Made by a program: the position numbers and the translations under genes. A DNA stretch of 64,000 nucleotides from Phoronis australis (taxonomy: Eukaryota > Phoronida > Phoronidae), in assembly GCA_002633005.1 (NCBI GenBank), contig NMRA01000383.1, positions 12,951 through 76,950 on the forward strand, given 5' to 3'. Positions 11,573 through 22,740 of this stretch are shown here, piece by piece. The notes under the pieces are model-generated. The model worked only from the letters and a program-made list of their open reading frames with translations. It had not been told where the DNA came from and did no database searches. Each line of letters begins with the position of its first letter. The stretch's first letter is position 1.

Positions 11573-12541
11573 TGACCAAGATCATACCCATCAAAAGGAA
11601 CATTCACTAACACACTTCTCAAGGGGCTAGATTAGGGGTAGAGATGAAGAAACCAATAGTTTAGTAAACATCTCAACAGCCATTGCAAAAGGGTTTCTTA
11701 TGGTAATCACATTGGCAGCTGTTTCATGTGACTGATTAGATGGTGGAACCAGCTTGTGTGTTTATTATTCCCAAACAGTTGGGGCAATAGTCAGATACAA
11801 CATGACCACATTCTGAGAACCAGTTTGATGCTCATTATTCAGTCGAGAAAACTGGTTCTCAAAATGCAAGCACTGTATATCTGACTGTTGCCGCAGTTGG
11901 TGAGCCAGTTCAATCAAGCATGGCTGGTAACCTATTTCTTGGTAATCACACCATTTGGGCACAACACTACCAGCTAAAACACCTCATACACTCAATCACA
12001 TGCATATTTATTAAGTCGTCCATCTTTGAACAATGTCACAATCAAAGTACTGGAACTGAAAAGGTATCTCCAAGAACGGTGATTTTGTTTGGTTCAAAAT
12101 AAACCCAATTAACTTGCTTTATCCACTCGCTCCACATTTTCTCGTCTTTGATGTTGAGAAGGTGAAGAACTAAACATCACACATCCACAGGTATTTGTCA
12201 AGTTTATCCGGCTTTCTCACGATGGAGTTGCAGCCCACAGCACATCAATCTTCATTGCCATTGGAAGAATGAACAGAGTAACGTAGCCAATAAAAACAAG
12301 ATTATGACAACAAAGAACATATGGACCTCAAATGGAATGAAAACGCCAGGTTACATAAGTGCTTGCCGGATATTGTGTCACTGTGGGCAAATACAGCAAG
12401 ATTTGAGTGTTGCTGTATAATCGAGGGCGATCCTTTTGGTGAGGCTGGTATGCCATGACCAAGCAAAGCAGTTAGTCAAGACATTGGCAAGAGACAAGGT
12501 TACAGCACACGGTAACACATTTCAACATCAACCAAAGCACA

Positions 12542-12724
12542 TCATTCCTGAGAATCCTTATAATGCATCACTCTTCTAGTCCTGTTCAACTGACACTGTC
12601 TGCACAGTTGCACTAGAGTCCACAGTCCAATGAGAGTTCCTCCACCTATGTACATATTTATTACAGTTGACTCCTCAGGTAAATAACACTTGTTGATGGC
12701 ATAGTTGTTATTGGATATCACAGC
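12542..12724 (-). CDS. MPPE1: MPPE1 exon 8 (C-terminal membrane anchor)
   Basis: Acceptor TTTTGCAG, phase 0. It encodes residues 331-390: NKCYLPEEST, a second membrane helix around INMYIGGGTLIGLWTLVQLC, and a basic tail ending KDSQE before TGA. Confidence 0.9.
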   Translation of the reverse strand, partial: AVISNNNYAINKCYLPEESTVINMYIGGGTLIGLWTLVQLCRQCQLNRTRRVMHYKDSQE

Positions 12725-15700
12725 CTGCAAAATGAGGAATGAGGCTGTTAATGTGGGGGAACAGTAACACCAACACCACATTTGCAAGTATAGGGAGTGA
12801 AAAGTGGAGATGAAAATGTACAGAGAGAATTGATCTGACATAACCTCATTCTGTAATTATTTCAAAATATATGAAAAACATGTTGTGAACTAATTGTTAA
12901 CAAAAGTGAAGTAATTTGCCTGAGTATTGCCATTGTAGATTACAAACGCAGCACACATTGTGAACTGTAGCACCACACATTGTGAACTGTAGCACCACAC
13001 ATTGTGAACTGTAGCACCACACATTGTGAACTGTAGCACCACACATTGTGAACTGTAGCACCACACATTGTGAACTGTAGCACCACACATTGTGAACTGT
13101 AGCACCCCCCAGATACACACCATGAACACTACTGATACTAGGGCCGTTTTGTCACGGTGACGTAATATGGCGCCAAAAGACTACGCCACACACCATTCGA
13201 TGTGCCTGCGTTTGGTTGTTTAAATCACGTTGGTGAGTACTGGTTATAGAACAATGTTGTTCCGCAGTGTATCAGTCAAAATGCATTCAACTGACCACTG
13301 ACCACTATCCACTGTGTTTGAAATCTTCATATTCCTGCTGTTACCTGAATGTTACAATGACTTGTATTCATTCACATATGGCACATATTAAGACCCTCAC
13401 TCACACTGTCTCATTCATGTTCATGTCAGGTGGGCATCACACTCATACTGTCTCATTCATGTTTATGTCAGGTGGGCATCACACTCATACTGTCTCATTC
13501 ATGTTCATGTCAGGTGGGCATCACACTCATACTGTCTCATTCATGTTCATGTCAGGTGGGCATCACACTCATACTGTCTCATTCATGTACATGTCAGGTG
13601 GCCATCACACTCATACTGTCTCATTCATGTTTATGTCAGGTGGGCAGCATCAATACTCTGCAGTGTTCTGATCAGCGAGTTGGCTTCCTATCAACATTGT
13701 ACAAATGAAATCATTCCGAAAAATCTAAAAAAATATTTTTTTTTGATATACAGTTTCATTTAATAAGTAAAGTCTAAAACAATATCATTCACTGGCCCCT
13801 TGCAAATAGTGAATAGTTTGCAAGTAGAACATTTAAAAGTGACCTTTAATTCCCAACATCGTTGACTTCTTCATTGCTAAGTACTCACTAATAGAAAACT
13901 CGGTGAGTTGATATTTCGCCAGCTGAAGGAAGGAATAGTCCATTCAGGAGTACCGTCGGTCAGTGTGCGCCTACAGAAGTGGTGTGAGTGACCATCAATG
14001 ACCAGGCGAGGATGGACTGCACTAAGCAACTGTGGAATGTAAATGTCTCAGTTGATTCAAAACTTAGCTTTCATCCACCAGAATAAACACAAGACAAGTA
14101 ATTTGGGGAAACATTGAAAACAATTTTATCCAATGGGAAGTATTTAGTGAAGAGCAATTCCAGGAAGTAAGGGGGGTTCTAGCATAATTCATATGCAAAA
14201 GAGAAAACAATTTTTTATCCTCCAAGTGTATTTTTGGTTTAGTTTCATAAGCCACCACCCATAATCTTTCAATCACTTTGGAATGCAACCATCCACATTA
14301 CTTAAAAATTTGTTCACTTTAATCTATTACTTGTCACTGGATTTCCAATATTCAAATGGTACTGCAAACCAAAATCAGAGTTTTCAGATGCACAAAACAG
14401 TCAACTAATGTTTAATACTTGATACTCATTCCAATTATTCACTACAATTTTACAATGTAGTATAAATACGCACACGGATATGCACACCAATATGCACACG
14501 GATATGCACACCAATATGCACACGGATATGCACACCAATATGCACACGGATATGCACACCAATATGCAAACGGATATGCAACTTATACTACATGATCTCA
14601 ACAAAAGCATATTTCACTCATAAACTGCTGCACAGTGTAATTGCATTTAGATCAGAATTCTAGTTGGGTCGTTATGACCTTAAGCCAAGACAACCTATTA
14701 TGTCACAACACTGTCAAATCTGCAGGCAACATTATCATTGGCAGTCATTTCAGATCTTCAATTATCAAACAAAACAAGTTCACTCATAATGTAAACACAG
14801 TTTTGAAATCGCATGATGGAAAAATAAACAATTAATAAATAACATATGAAAATTACAAGCTATTTATTTAATATCATTGAAAGCTGATAAAATGGTTCTT
14901 TTATGACCAAGGAGCAAAGACTATTGTATAACACTTTGCACAAATTCAGTTGATTGTGGGACCTCTGAACATACCTTGCTGGTTGCTTCCTTAGACAGAC
15001 AGTCGTATTTAGGTTTGTAACGTTCGTATTTAAGATGTAACGGTGCAGAGTCAGGCCCAGTACAGTTTTCATCTGTTGTTCGGAACATTGGAAAATGCTA
15101 AAAATACACATTTATAAGCAGTAAAGCATACTGGGGCCATAATGTCAGAACAACTTAAAAGATTATCTTAAGTTGGAAATAATTCATTGATAAAATCCTA
15201 AATAGTGGCGAACCATGAAAAATACACAAAACGTACTGAGAGGCATAGATGAAGTAATATCCCACAAGACATTATTCCGCGAATCGACCACTCGTGGTCG
15301 TTACACGGAATAATGTATTTATCCCATACGCTTTGAATTCTTAAGTTTTTTTCATTTTTTGGCAGATTTTTTTAAATACTTCGACCAGAGTATTCACGGG
15401 GCAGATCACATACTATATGTATGTACTTGCGCGTTAGGCTACAAGTTTTCTTTAGTAACAGAAACAGTTTTAAATGTAACGATTTATTACTTAAAAAGAG
15501 ATAACAAAGATGAAAACAACAGTAATTGTTTATTGAACTTGTTAATATTTCCTAAAAATAATTAAATATATTTAACATCGTAGTTACCGAAGAATCGGCA
15601 CCTGAGTTGCAGATGATATAATATTTAGCAAATAAAACTGAGACAGAAATGTCATATAATTAACAGTTTTGTATTCAGATGTTATGTTTGGGACCTGACT

Positions 15701-18700
15701 GCATGTCAAGTGTTATTTATACTGCAATGCATTAGCATTATTTTAAACTATTTTGGGAAAGTTTGATGACTGAACTGGCTAACGACGTTGAGTAGACATT
15801 GACCTACCTTTTGAAATTTCCGTGTCAGAGGGCACTATTGAAGTAGTCCCGGGAGAGCATTATGGAAAACACTATCACATGGCTGTATTCACTCAATTTA
15901 CTCAACGTGTATGGGATAATCATAATCATCTTCTCTCTACTGACATGATTCTTGTATACGGCAAAATTCTGATGGGGGTTGGAATGGTGACAATAAAAGT
16001 TTGTCCACCTTGAATGTGAGATAAAGTGGCCTTAAACTTGCACCTAATGTAAAAAACAACTTTTGATGTAGGCCACCCACTGTTATCAAATCTTATTGTT
16101 CCTTACTCACACTAGCAATCATTTCTGTCAAGTTATCAGATCAGTATGGATTTACACGGGAATTCCAGGCGAATGATTGTGACCAATTCATTGTTACCAA
16201 CTTATTGTGACCAATTCATTGCTACCACTGTATTGTTTTATCACCAGAACATGGTCTATTATAAATTTTCAGTTTTTTTTTCAGCAGCTCTTTAGAATCT
16301 TAGAATGAACTCAAGGTTTCTCTATGCCATGCAGGAGCTGAACCACATGTGATATATACCTGTCATAATATGAACCACATCTGATACATACCTGTAATAA
16401 TATTGGCTTTGAGTAAGGAAAGTTACCAATGCCTTGACATTCTGCCATGTCAGAGCTGTCTCCCTGTCGTTTCTACAAGAATAGACAAGCTTGTGAGTAC
16501 AAAGCACACCAACTGCATTTCTTTTCTTATGTCTGTGAAGGAAGCAAGACAGTTGTTACAAAGTATATTACATGAACAGGAAACTAGTCCATTACAAGGC
16601 ATTTACAAAACATGACTAAGGACCTGTCAAAAAACTTTAACAAACAGACAAAAACATAAAGCCCAATTGTACTTATACATGTGTACATTATTGATACACA
16701 TGTTGCAACAAATGGGAGAACTTTTGAAACACATACCACACTGACAAGTATTGAATTAAATGTTTTAATTATCTGAAATGATTGTGTGCCTCACAAATAT
16801 ACAATTGTGCATCCCATTCCTAACCTTTGAGCAATCCAATTCTTTCTTGATTTGCGATAATTGTTGATCAGCCTCTTGGCAGAGTTTACACCGATCTCCC
16901 TCGAATGCCATGCTGTTTAGTGTGACAAATATGCTTCCACGCATGTGCAGCTTTCGCACCGGTGAATCTTTGAATGACTTCTGAAATCTCTTCAGCTTAT
17001 GAGTGGTTATACTGCACAACAACAAATAGAAAATTACAAAAGGTAAATGAGTACCTGCAGTGTTAGTTTAGAAGTTTTTGTGTACTTTGTTAGAACCCTG
17101 TTATAACTTGTCCCGCTGCATGGCACTGTGCTTTTTGTTCACGCAGGAGGTTCCCAAATAAAAAGAAGTCACATCTATTTATTTTAACCAGTTGAATGGT
17201 GGATATTATGATTCATACAGCAGAAGAACTTGATGCAAAAATTTAAAAATAAAGTAACTCACAAAAGTTGGACAAAAACTCACATGATTTACCATGACCT
17301 TGTTTATATCTGTTTTGTTATTTAGTCAACATTTGCATTATTTCTTAGTATATGCAAATAAAAGAGCTGTTGAATGAATACTTGCTGAAATCTGCATGAT
17401 GCTGACTACAACATTTTTGTCGCTTTTGCCGCCAGTAACAATGTTCGGACTCGGTAAGAACGAAATTTATTACAGAACACAAATAATCATGCTGTTTCAA
17501 CTCATTCCGGGTCAACTGTTTTGTGTCATTTAGTCGGGTAAATATGACTATTATCGTAAGGATCCATTCTTTCTAAACTGAACTGAAACACTTGCAGTCA
17601 AGTAACTTAAGTTTACAAACGCTTAAAAGCTGAATCACGCAGGCATCGGTTCATACTTCCACTAACATCGCCATGAAGAAACACTTATATTACAAGAATA
17701 AGGCAAGAGCCATCTTTTAAATGAAATTTTGACATCTTGAAGTTTCATCAAACACAAAATGTATCACTACCTGTAATGAAACCCAACATCATGGTTGCCT
17801 ACGACGACCTGCATATTGGTGGATGATGCATGTGCAAACATCTTCTTAAAACGATCCAGGTGATCAGCGAATTCTTCATCGCTACACCATTTGCCCTCGT
17901 CAAACAGGTCACCTACATAAAATGCAACCTCAAGTTAACAACCTAAAAAAGGGATACCGCGGACCAAAAGAGTGATATTTCACAACATTGCATCAAGTTC
18001 TAACTTTTGTAGATTTTCATGTAAGCACTGAGAATAAAGTATGCTCCAATAAAATTCTTAATTAATTGTAAATTCTTAATTAATTGTAAATTCCTAATTA
18101 ATTGTAAACAACTTTACCCTCATAAATGTACGACTGTGAGAATGTTTCACACAATGACAAACTTCTCATCAAAGGCCTTCAAGTCGTTACAGGCCAGAAA
18201 TATGATTACTAAAATAGCAATACAAAAATGAACAGTCATTTTAATACTATCTTAATAGTTCTGTGTTTACATTTCCTACCACATGATATGGCCTTTAATG
18301 AATTAGTGTTCTAAACATATTATCAAAATTATTACTCCTTAATATTTGAAGTTCATATTTGACATCCAGTAACTGATCAATAGAGAATTAAAAAAACATT
18401 TTCAATGTTACATTTACTAATAAAACATGACGGTCACTGATAATTCATGGATACTACTGTTATCCTGGCCTGTATTTGCTATCCAAGGAAGAACAGAAAG
18501 TGTTCTGAACGGACAAGCAAAAGACCAAACTCTGCATTCACTTCCATAGAGCAAACATGATGTCCTTATTGCACACTATGTGTCGCCAGTGTCAGTCAAT
18601 GTGTTTACTCAATGGAATTGAATGCAGTATCAAGATGCAGACCTTTTGCTGAGCTGTTCACACCAGTTTTTATTATTATTACTTGAACCTGGTCAGCTTG

Positions 18701-20416
18701 AATGTATTTACCTTGATTATTAGATCCTCAGAGAAGTCTTGTCTCCTTGGATGGAATGACATTAACTACTTGTGGCGAGAACTCCGGTCACGTGGAATCT
18801 TGTTTGTCTGGTGACATTGTCACCACTCATATTCCATTCTGACAACTTGAATCTGGCACCACCTAGCTTATTGAGAGGTTTCATGAAGATTGCCTGCTGT
18901 ACCCCAATGTCACTGGCAAACCGGATGTCTCTGAGCACGTAGGATAAAGGTAAATACAGTCCAGTGGACCAGGTTCAAGTAACAATAGTATGAATTTCCT
19001 ACATTCTCAATAACTACATTATATAATATCATATTAAGTAGATGCTAGGGCAACAGTTTAAGATTCCAAAGCTGTGCCAATAAAAGTTAACCATATTATA
19101 GGATTCCTTTACTACCAAAATTTACCCCCTTTCCCATCAGACCAAAACCCAGCAACAAGAACGGAGCTTCACTATAAATGTTGACACAATCTAAGTGTTT
19201 TGTAGCTGCAAAGAACTGTTGCAGGAGATACCATAACTTTACTGCAAAATGGTGCACTCAAAATGGGACTTGTAGTCTCAGCGAGCGGGAATATCATGGG
19301 ATTAAGAGCGACACCTATTGGCGACACAAAGAACTATCAAGATAAATACCAACCTAGCACAAAGACTACCTCTGGATTGTGAAGAGACAAGCAAGTCTGA
19401 AAAGCTCGCTGCATTTGCCATTCTCTGAAAGAAAAACATAGCAGATGGGTTACAAAACACTGAGCCAATAAATCTTGAATTTACCAGTTGTCACTTTCCA
19501 TTCTTAATAACAATGTTCCTTTCTTACAAAAGATACTTTTCTAGCGAGAGTCGGCAAAATCAGCTATAGACATGTAGTGGTAGCCGTATTCGCTATAAAT
19601 TATTACAGACAGACATTACCAGGATGAGACAGCTATTTAGCATCTTTATTAATTGTGCTTATGAAAACAATATAAAAACAAACTATTCAACTTGTCAGTA
19701 ATCTAAACATTGTTACATAAATTTGAGGTTTTAACCAGCAAAATGACAGCAATTTGGTTCCTTAAGGTCACTAACTTGTGGCGCTTGGTGCTTGAAATAT
19801 GACATGCCTTACACTTACAAAAGACAGTTTTACCACAGTGTGTTTCACAACAAGTGAGTCTCTAGGTGTAAGCTATATGAATAGTGACACAATAAATTGA
19901 AGTTCTCTGGGTCGTTTCTTGTCAAGCCTGAATACGCCAAGAGAGACCAAGAAAAAACAATCACTGACCAATACAGCATGCTCAATAGACAAAAAAATGT
20001 AAAACAGGAAATCAAATTCGCTGTAACTCCACAGAACACCGTGTTACAAGGTTCAAAACGTCAAAAGCCACTTGGCAACAAATGGTCATACATTTTAATA
20101 TCTATATGCAACTGTTAAGAAATCAACAGCATCCTGTGGATTTGAAGAGTACAATATTCCATCCAGATTACCTCCGCAGTTTGTCAAACCAGTGACCTCT
20201 GGCATAACCCAACAGGTGAGTATCTGCAAACAACATCACACGCAAGGCTGCTTCATTGTTCGACTTCACTGATTGGTCAGCTGTGACCTCGTCTAAACTT
20301 GGCCAGGTACATCTCAACATCACCAGGTAGTAGATGGCAAACTCACAAACAAAAAACAGGAGAAGAACAAAAGAAATAAAGTGCCATAATTTCCTGACGC
20401 TGCCGCGAGAAGCCAT
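12542..20416 (-). CDS. MPPE1: Metallophosphoesterase 1 (PGAP5-like), complete, 8 exons
   Basis: Exons on the minus strand: 20416-20172, 19424-19354, 17912-17771, 17011-16825, 16472-16392, 15097-14975, 14029-13889, 12724-12542. All phases join to give 390 codons plus TGA; the human protein is about 396 residues. All calcineurin-type metal motifs are present: ADTH (res. 64-67), GDLFDEG (106-112), GNHD (144-147), QHFP (242-245) and GHSH (296-299, GHTH in the human protein). Transmembrane segments are predicted at about 12-32 and 351-371. This is the layout of PGAP5, an ER-exit enzyme that removes an ethanolamine-phosphate side chain from GPI anchors so cargo can be sorted. REWQMQRAFQT, FSWRN and NKCYLPEE are also family hallmarks. 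The start MASRG follows a non-coding acceptor at 20461; a short uORF (MERPIT) precedes it. The C terminus lacks the basic KRK tail I recall in human MPPE1. Confidence 0.95.
12953..13106. repeat. 22-bp minisatellite, 7 perfect copies, MPPE1 intron 7
   Basis: Unit ACACATTGTGAACTGTAGCACC, seven tandem copies without a difference. All six frames stay open or nearly so because 22 is not a multiple of 3; the apparent proteins are not real. Confidence 0.95.
13397..13645. repeat. 42-bp minisatellite, about 6 copies, MPPE1 intron 7
   Basis: The unit begins CATCACACTCATACTGTCTC and ends GTCAGGTGGG; copies differ at a few sites (TTC/TTT/TAC). The unit is a multiple of three, so it yields a repetitive plus-strand ORF (HTHTVSFMFMSGGH) that I do not regard as a gene. 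Confidence 0.95.
13889..14029 (-). CDS. MPPE1: MPPE1 exon 7 (GHxH metal-binding motif)
   Basis: Acceptor TTCCACAG, donor GTGAGT, 141 bases, phase 0 both sides. It encodes LLSAVHPRLVIDGHSHHFC and IPSFSWRN, residues 284-330. The terminal motif is GHSH where vertebrates have GHTH. Confidence 0.93.
14466..14582. repeat. 24-bp minisatellite, about 5 copies, MPPE1 intron 6
   Basis: Alternating TATGCACAC(C/G)AATATGCACACGGA modules, made of two related 12-bp half-units. The minus-strand ORF (CISVCILV repeats) is an artefact. Confidence 0.9.
14975..15097 (-). CDS. MPPE1: MPPE1 exon 6
   Basis: Acceptor TTTTTAG, donor GTATGT, 123 bases, phase 0. It encodes residues 243-283, starting HFPMFRTTDENCTGPDSAP, with a catalytic-site histidine (QHFP across the junction) and an N-glycosylation sequon NCT. 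Confidence 0.93.
15221..15340. mobile_element. Second, partly deleted copy of the 7806-7970 MITE
   Basis: The left arm ACAAAACGTACTGAGAGGCA, then TAGATGAAGTAATATCCCAC..GACATTATTCCGCG, matches the left arm of the 7.8-kb element. The right side jumps from CGGAATAATG directly to TATTTATCCCATACG and GAATTC, missing about 57 bases of the right arm. It lies in MPPE1 intron 5. Confidence 0.8.
16392..16472 (-). CDS. MPPE1: MPPE1 exon 5
   Basis: Acceptor ATTCTTGTAG, donor GTATGT, 81 bases, phase 0. It encodes KRQGDSSDMAECQGIGNF and PYSKPILLQ, residues 216-242. The donor region is tandemly duplicated 32 bases downstream (16341-16391). Confidence 0.9.
16825..17011 (-). CDS. MPPE1: MPPE1 exon 4
   Basis: Acceptor TTGTGCAG, donor GTTAGG. 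One base completes Ser153, then 62 codons follow: KLKRFQKSF, FVTLNSMAFEGDRCKLC and a Cys-containing linker ending LDCSK. It corresponds to the NSVALNGDGCGIC segment of human MPPE1. Confidence 0.93.
17771..17912 (-). CDS. MPPE1: MPPE1 exon 3 (GD and GNHD motifs)
   Basis: Acceptor TTATGTAG, donor GTAGTG. It encodes GDLFDEGKWCSDEEF through VVVGNHDVGFHY, carrying three metal-coordinating positions. It is among the best conserved parts of the gene. Confidence 0.96.
18053..18108. repeat. 20-bp AT-rich minisatellite, about 3 copies, MPPE1 intron 2
   Basis: Unit near TTCTTAATTAATTGTAAA, with one T-to-C change in the third copy. Each unit contains the self-complementary TTAATTAA. Confidence 0.85.
18669..18995. 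mobile_element. Inverted-repeat element in MPPE1 intron 2
   Basis: The left arm TATTACTTGAACCTGGTC..TGTATTTACCTT (about 18671-18714) pairs with the right arm AAGGTAAATACA..GGACCAGGTTCAAGTAA (about 18947-18990). Weaker pairing continues inward (CTCAGAGA on both sides), giving arms of about 45-65 bp around a 200-bp non-coding interior. It fits a non-autonomous DNA transposon. Confidence 0.7.
19354..19424 (-). CDS. MPPE1: MPPE1 exon 2
   Basis: Acceptor TTCTTTCAG, donor GTTGGT, 71 bases. It completes Arg82 and encodes EWQMQRAFQTCLSLHNPEVV, then FVLG; the REWQM.RAFQT block is nearly the same in vertebrate MPPE1. Confidence 0.95.
20172..20416 (-). CDS. MPPE1: MPPE1 exon 1 coding part (start, signal-anchor, ADTH)
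   Basis: The exon begins at acceptor TTTACAG (20461), so an upstream non-coding exon exists but was not located. Coding starts at MASRG; a hydrophobic stretch at about 12-32 (FISFVLLLFFVCEFAIYYLV) is the ER signal-anchor, followed by the first metal motif FADTHLLG. The donor is GTAATC. Confidence 0.93.
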
Positions 20417-20536
20417 CCCTAGAGAATATGGAATCACGTGATTGGCCGTTCCATAGATCTGTAAATAAAACAAAAAGCAGTTGAAAAACTAACAACGAAT
20501 CAGGACTAGGAGAGATCTGAGTCAGATATACCAATA

Positions 20537-20837
20537 GACAGTGACCACCAACTAGCTAGCCCCAGCAGAGACTCCAGAAGCTTTTCGGGGAATTATGCCT
20601 CACTGATTAAAATATCAGCAGTCACGTTATTATATTTTGAGCATTGAGGGACATCTTAGGAGGTCTTTAATTCCTTCCCAACTCGAAAGAATACTCCCGT
20701 AATCAAACTTTTTCTTCCAGCAGTCCATTGGTCAGTTGCTCAAATTGGCAACTGGCCATTTTTACACTGCGCGCGCTCCTATTTGTACCTCGCCTGCAAG
20801 GAGCGTGGGTAGCTGGCTAGAGACGGTGCTCACTGTC
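20537..20837. mobile_element. MITE-like element A upstream of MPPE1
   Basis: The ends read GACAGTGACCACC and, in reverse, GACAGTGAGCACC, each next to TA. The interior (20560-20790) is related, in opposite orientation, to the element at 22173-22507, sharing AAGGAATTAAAGAC.TC and a TGTAAAAATGGCCAGTTGC-type motif. It lies just upstream of the MPPE1 acceptor and so within its 5' UTR intron or promoter. Confidence 0.65.
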
Positions 20838-20869
20838 TACTATAGTGTACTATACTAGTTTATACCAAG

Positions 20870-21000
20870 CACTTTCACACTACCTGGCGCAAGTAGTGTA
20901 GAAATGGCCAGTTGCTGATTTAAGCAACTGAACCAAGCCGAAGCCCCAAGCCCAAGGACTGTTTAATCAGTGTGAGACATTATTCGCCGAAAAGCTTCCG
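20870..21000 (+). repeat. Partial third copy of the same element family
   Basis: AGTGTAGAAATGGCCAGTTG, then CTGATTT..GCAACTGAACC and later TTATTCGCCGAAAAGCTTCC, align with both neighbouring elements. The middle is deleted and the terminal GACAGTG is missing. Confidence 0.55.
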
Positions 21001-22172
21001 GGTGGATATGGCGGCCATATGGCCTTATCCCTGGTACGAGTGATGTGTCACTATGTCGACTATGATGTCCACCCAGTATTTGTAACTCGCTTAGTAAATC
21101 ACAGCAAAATCGGTGGTGGTCGTCAATCATTTCGAGCATTATCGACATTGTAAGAAGCTTGCAAGGAAAAACATTCACTTTACAACCCGAATCTGCAAGG
21201 ATGAACCCAGGAAACAGGCACGAAACTTTACCCTGGCAATCAGGCAACATCCGCGAAAACTCGCACCGGCATTTTTAAACTATCTATATCCGGTTTGTAG
21301 GGGGCGTTGCTCACATGTTTTGCAGACGGGGAAGATTCACGACCATGACATCATGAACTTCAGTGCTTAAAAAGGCACATTCAAACTTGAAATGTTGCGT
21401 TAACTCTTAGCCATTTATTTTAATTGTCTTTTGGTCCAATCACTCAACTGGAGACCATATCGGTATGTTGCAAAAGTTTCATATGCAACGGTACTACACG
21501 CGGCCCTGTTGACAGTGTTGTGCCACTGTACTGGCACTGGCCCGCAGTGTGACACTGTGACTGTGACCATGTGCAGAATCCTGCTTTAATGACTTTTAAA
21601 TGTCAAGATCGTGTATGCGTGAACTTGGAATACGCGAGGAAACTTGGACAAGTTCACTCAAATAATCACGTCCAGGTTCATAAAAATTTGAACTGCACTA
21701 AATCAAATTGCATTTGAATAAAATAATGTCAATTTTAGCCAGCCCTTTTTCAACTATTGGCGATCAATTTCACCAAACAATAATTGATTAAACCATTCAA
21801 ATATTGCTCCTATTCTGTGACAAAAATTGCGGTAAAGGAGAAAGTGAGCGATCGTATGGCCAATAATTAGAAAATTTAATTCTTTACACTGAACAAAAAA
21901 TTTCACCTGATCACTTTAAAGAATATTGAATTCCAAGTTCACGCACATGCGATCTAGATATTAAGCATTATTCACATTGGACGCACTGGATACTTGGTAA
22001 GAGTCATAGTTCAGTAGCTGTCTCGCTGTCTATAGCCAAAATCACATGTTTTCATTTAAAATACAAGTAGCACTATCTCACAAAATCTTGCTTTTCTAAC
22101 GAGATCTAGAGTTACTGAACTCGAACTTAGGCACGTTTCACGTCTCATGTCAGCTGGTCAAGTATCATACCA

Positions 22173-22507
22173 GACAGTGCAGCAGCATCCCTACTTAGCG
22201 TATCCCCTAGTAGTTGCAAGCTGAACGAGCAGTGTGAAAATGGCTAGTTGCGGATTTGCCGGTGGGCAACTGAACAATGGACTGCTCGAAAAAGTTTGTG
22301 TTTACGGAAGTATTTGTTCGAATTGAAAGGAATTAAAGACATCTACGGCCTCCTAAGGTGTCTCTAGGCACGAAAGATACTTTTAGCAAATGTGACTTTG
22401 GTGGTTTTAAAATCAATGTTGGGCATAATTCGACGAAACACCTCTGGCTTATGTAGGTTCTGTGGGAGCATCACCGTCTATTGCTAAGTAGATACGGTGG
22501 CACTGTC
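22173..22507. mobile_element. MITE-like element B, opposite orientation to element A
   Basis: It is bounded by GACAGTGC at the left and GCACTGTC at the right. Ten bases AGTATCATAC occur on both sides (22161-22170 and 22510-22519), a plausible target-site duplication. The interior matches element A in reverse complement, so the pair could form a long stem over about 1.3 kb. Confidence 0.7.
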
Positions 22508-22740
22508 TAGTATCATACTGTCGTAGGCCTATGTCATGTTGATATTCCAAGACTTAAGCTGAGATCATGCAGTTACCACAATTGGATTGTATGTAACTGT
22601 GGTGATCAGCCTAACTCATATACCGGAGGAGGGGGGGATTTTTTTATCTCAGTCTGTTTACTAAGTACAAGTAACATGCCTCTCAGGCACTGGGAAACAT
22701 GTAGCCCTTCTGCTAGCTTTCTATGGGCTGCAATTCTCCC

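Larger units (their letters stand above)
5885..12541. other. Convergent region between the b5 gene and MPPE1
   Basis: It contains MITE-like elements at 7806-7970 and 10914-11160, a direct duplication at 6699-6882/7221-7405, a small N gap at 10066-10072 and a 15-bp minisatellite at 11525-11572. Candidate MPPE1 polyadenylation signals (AATAAA on the minus strand, TTTATT on the plus strand) lie near 12009 and 11763, so about 11750-12541 may be MPPE1 3' UTR. Apart from the weak tail-anchor candidate at 8381-8467, no exon was recognised. Confidence 0.5.

Noticed and set aside
12953-13106. CRISPR-like appearance of short exact repeats
   Set aside because: Units are contiguous without spacers, and the window is eukaryotic; it is a minisatellite.
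13267-13708. 134-codon frame of HTHTVSFMFMSGG repeats
   Set aside because: Translation of the 42-bp minisatellite within an MPPE1 intron, opposite strand; no splice signals or start context.
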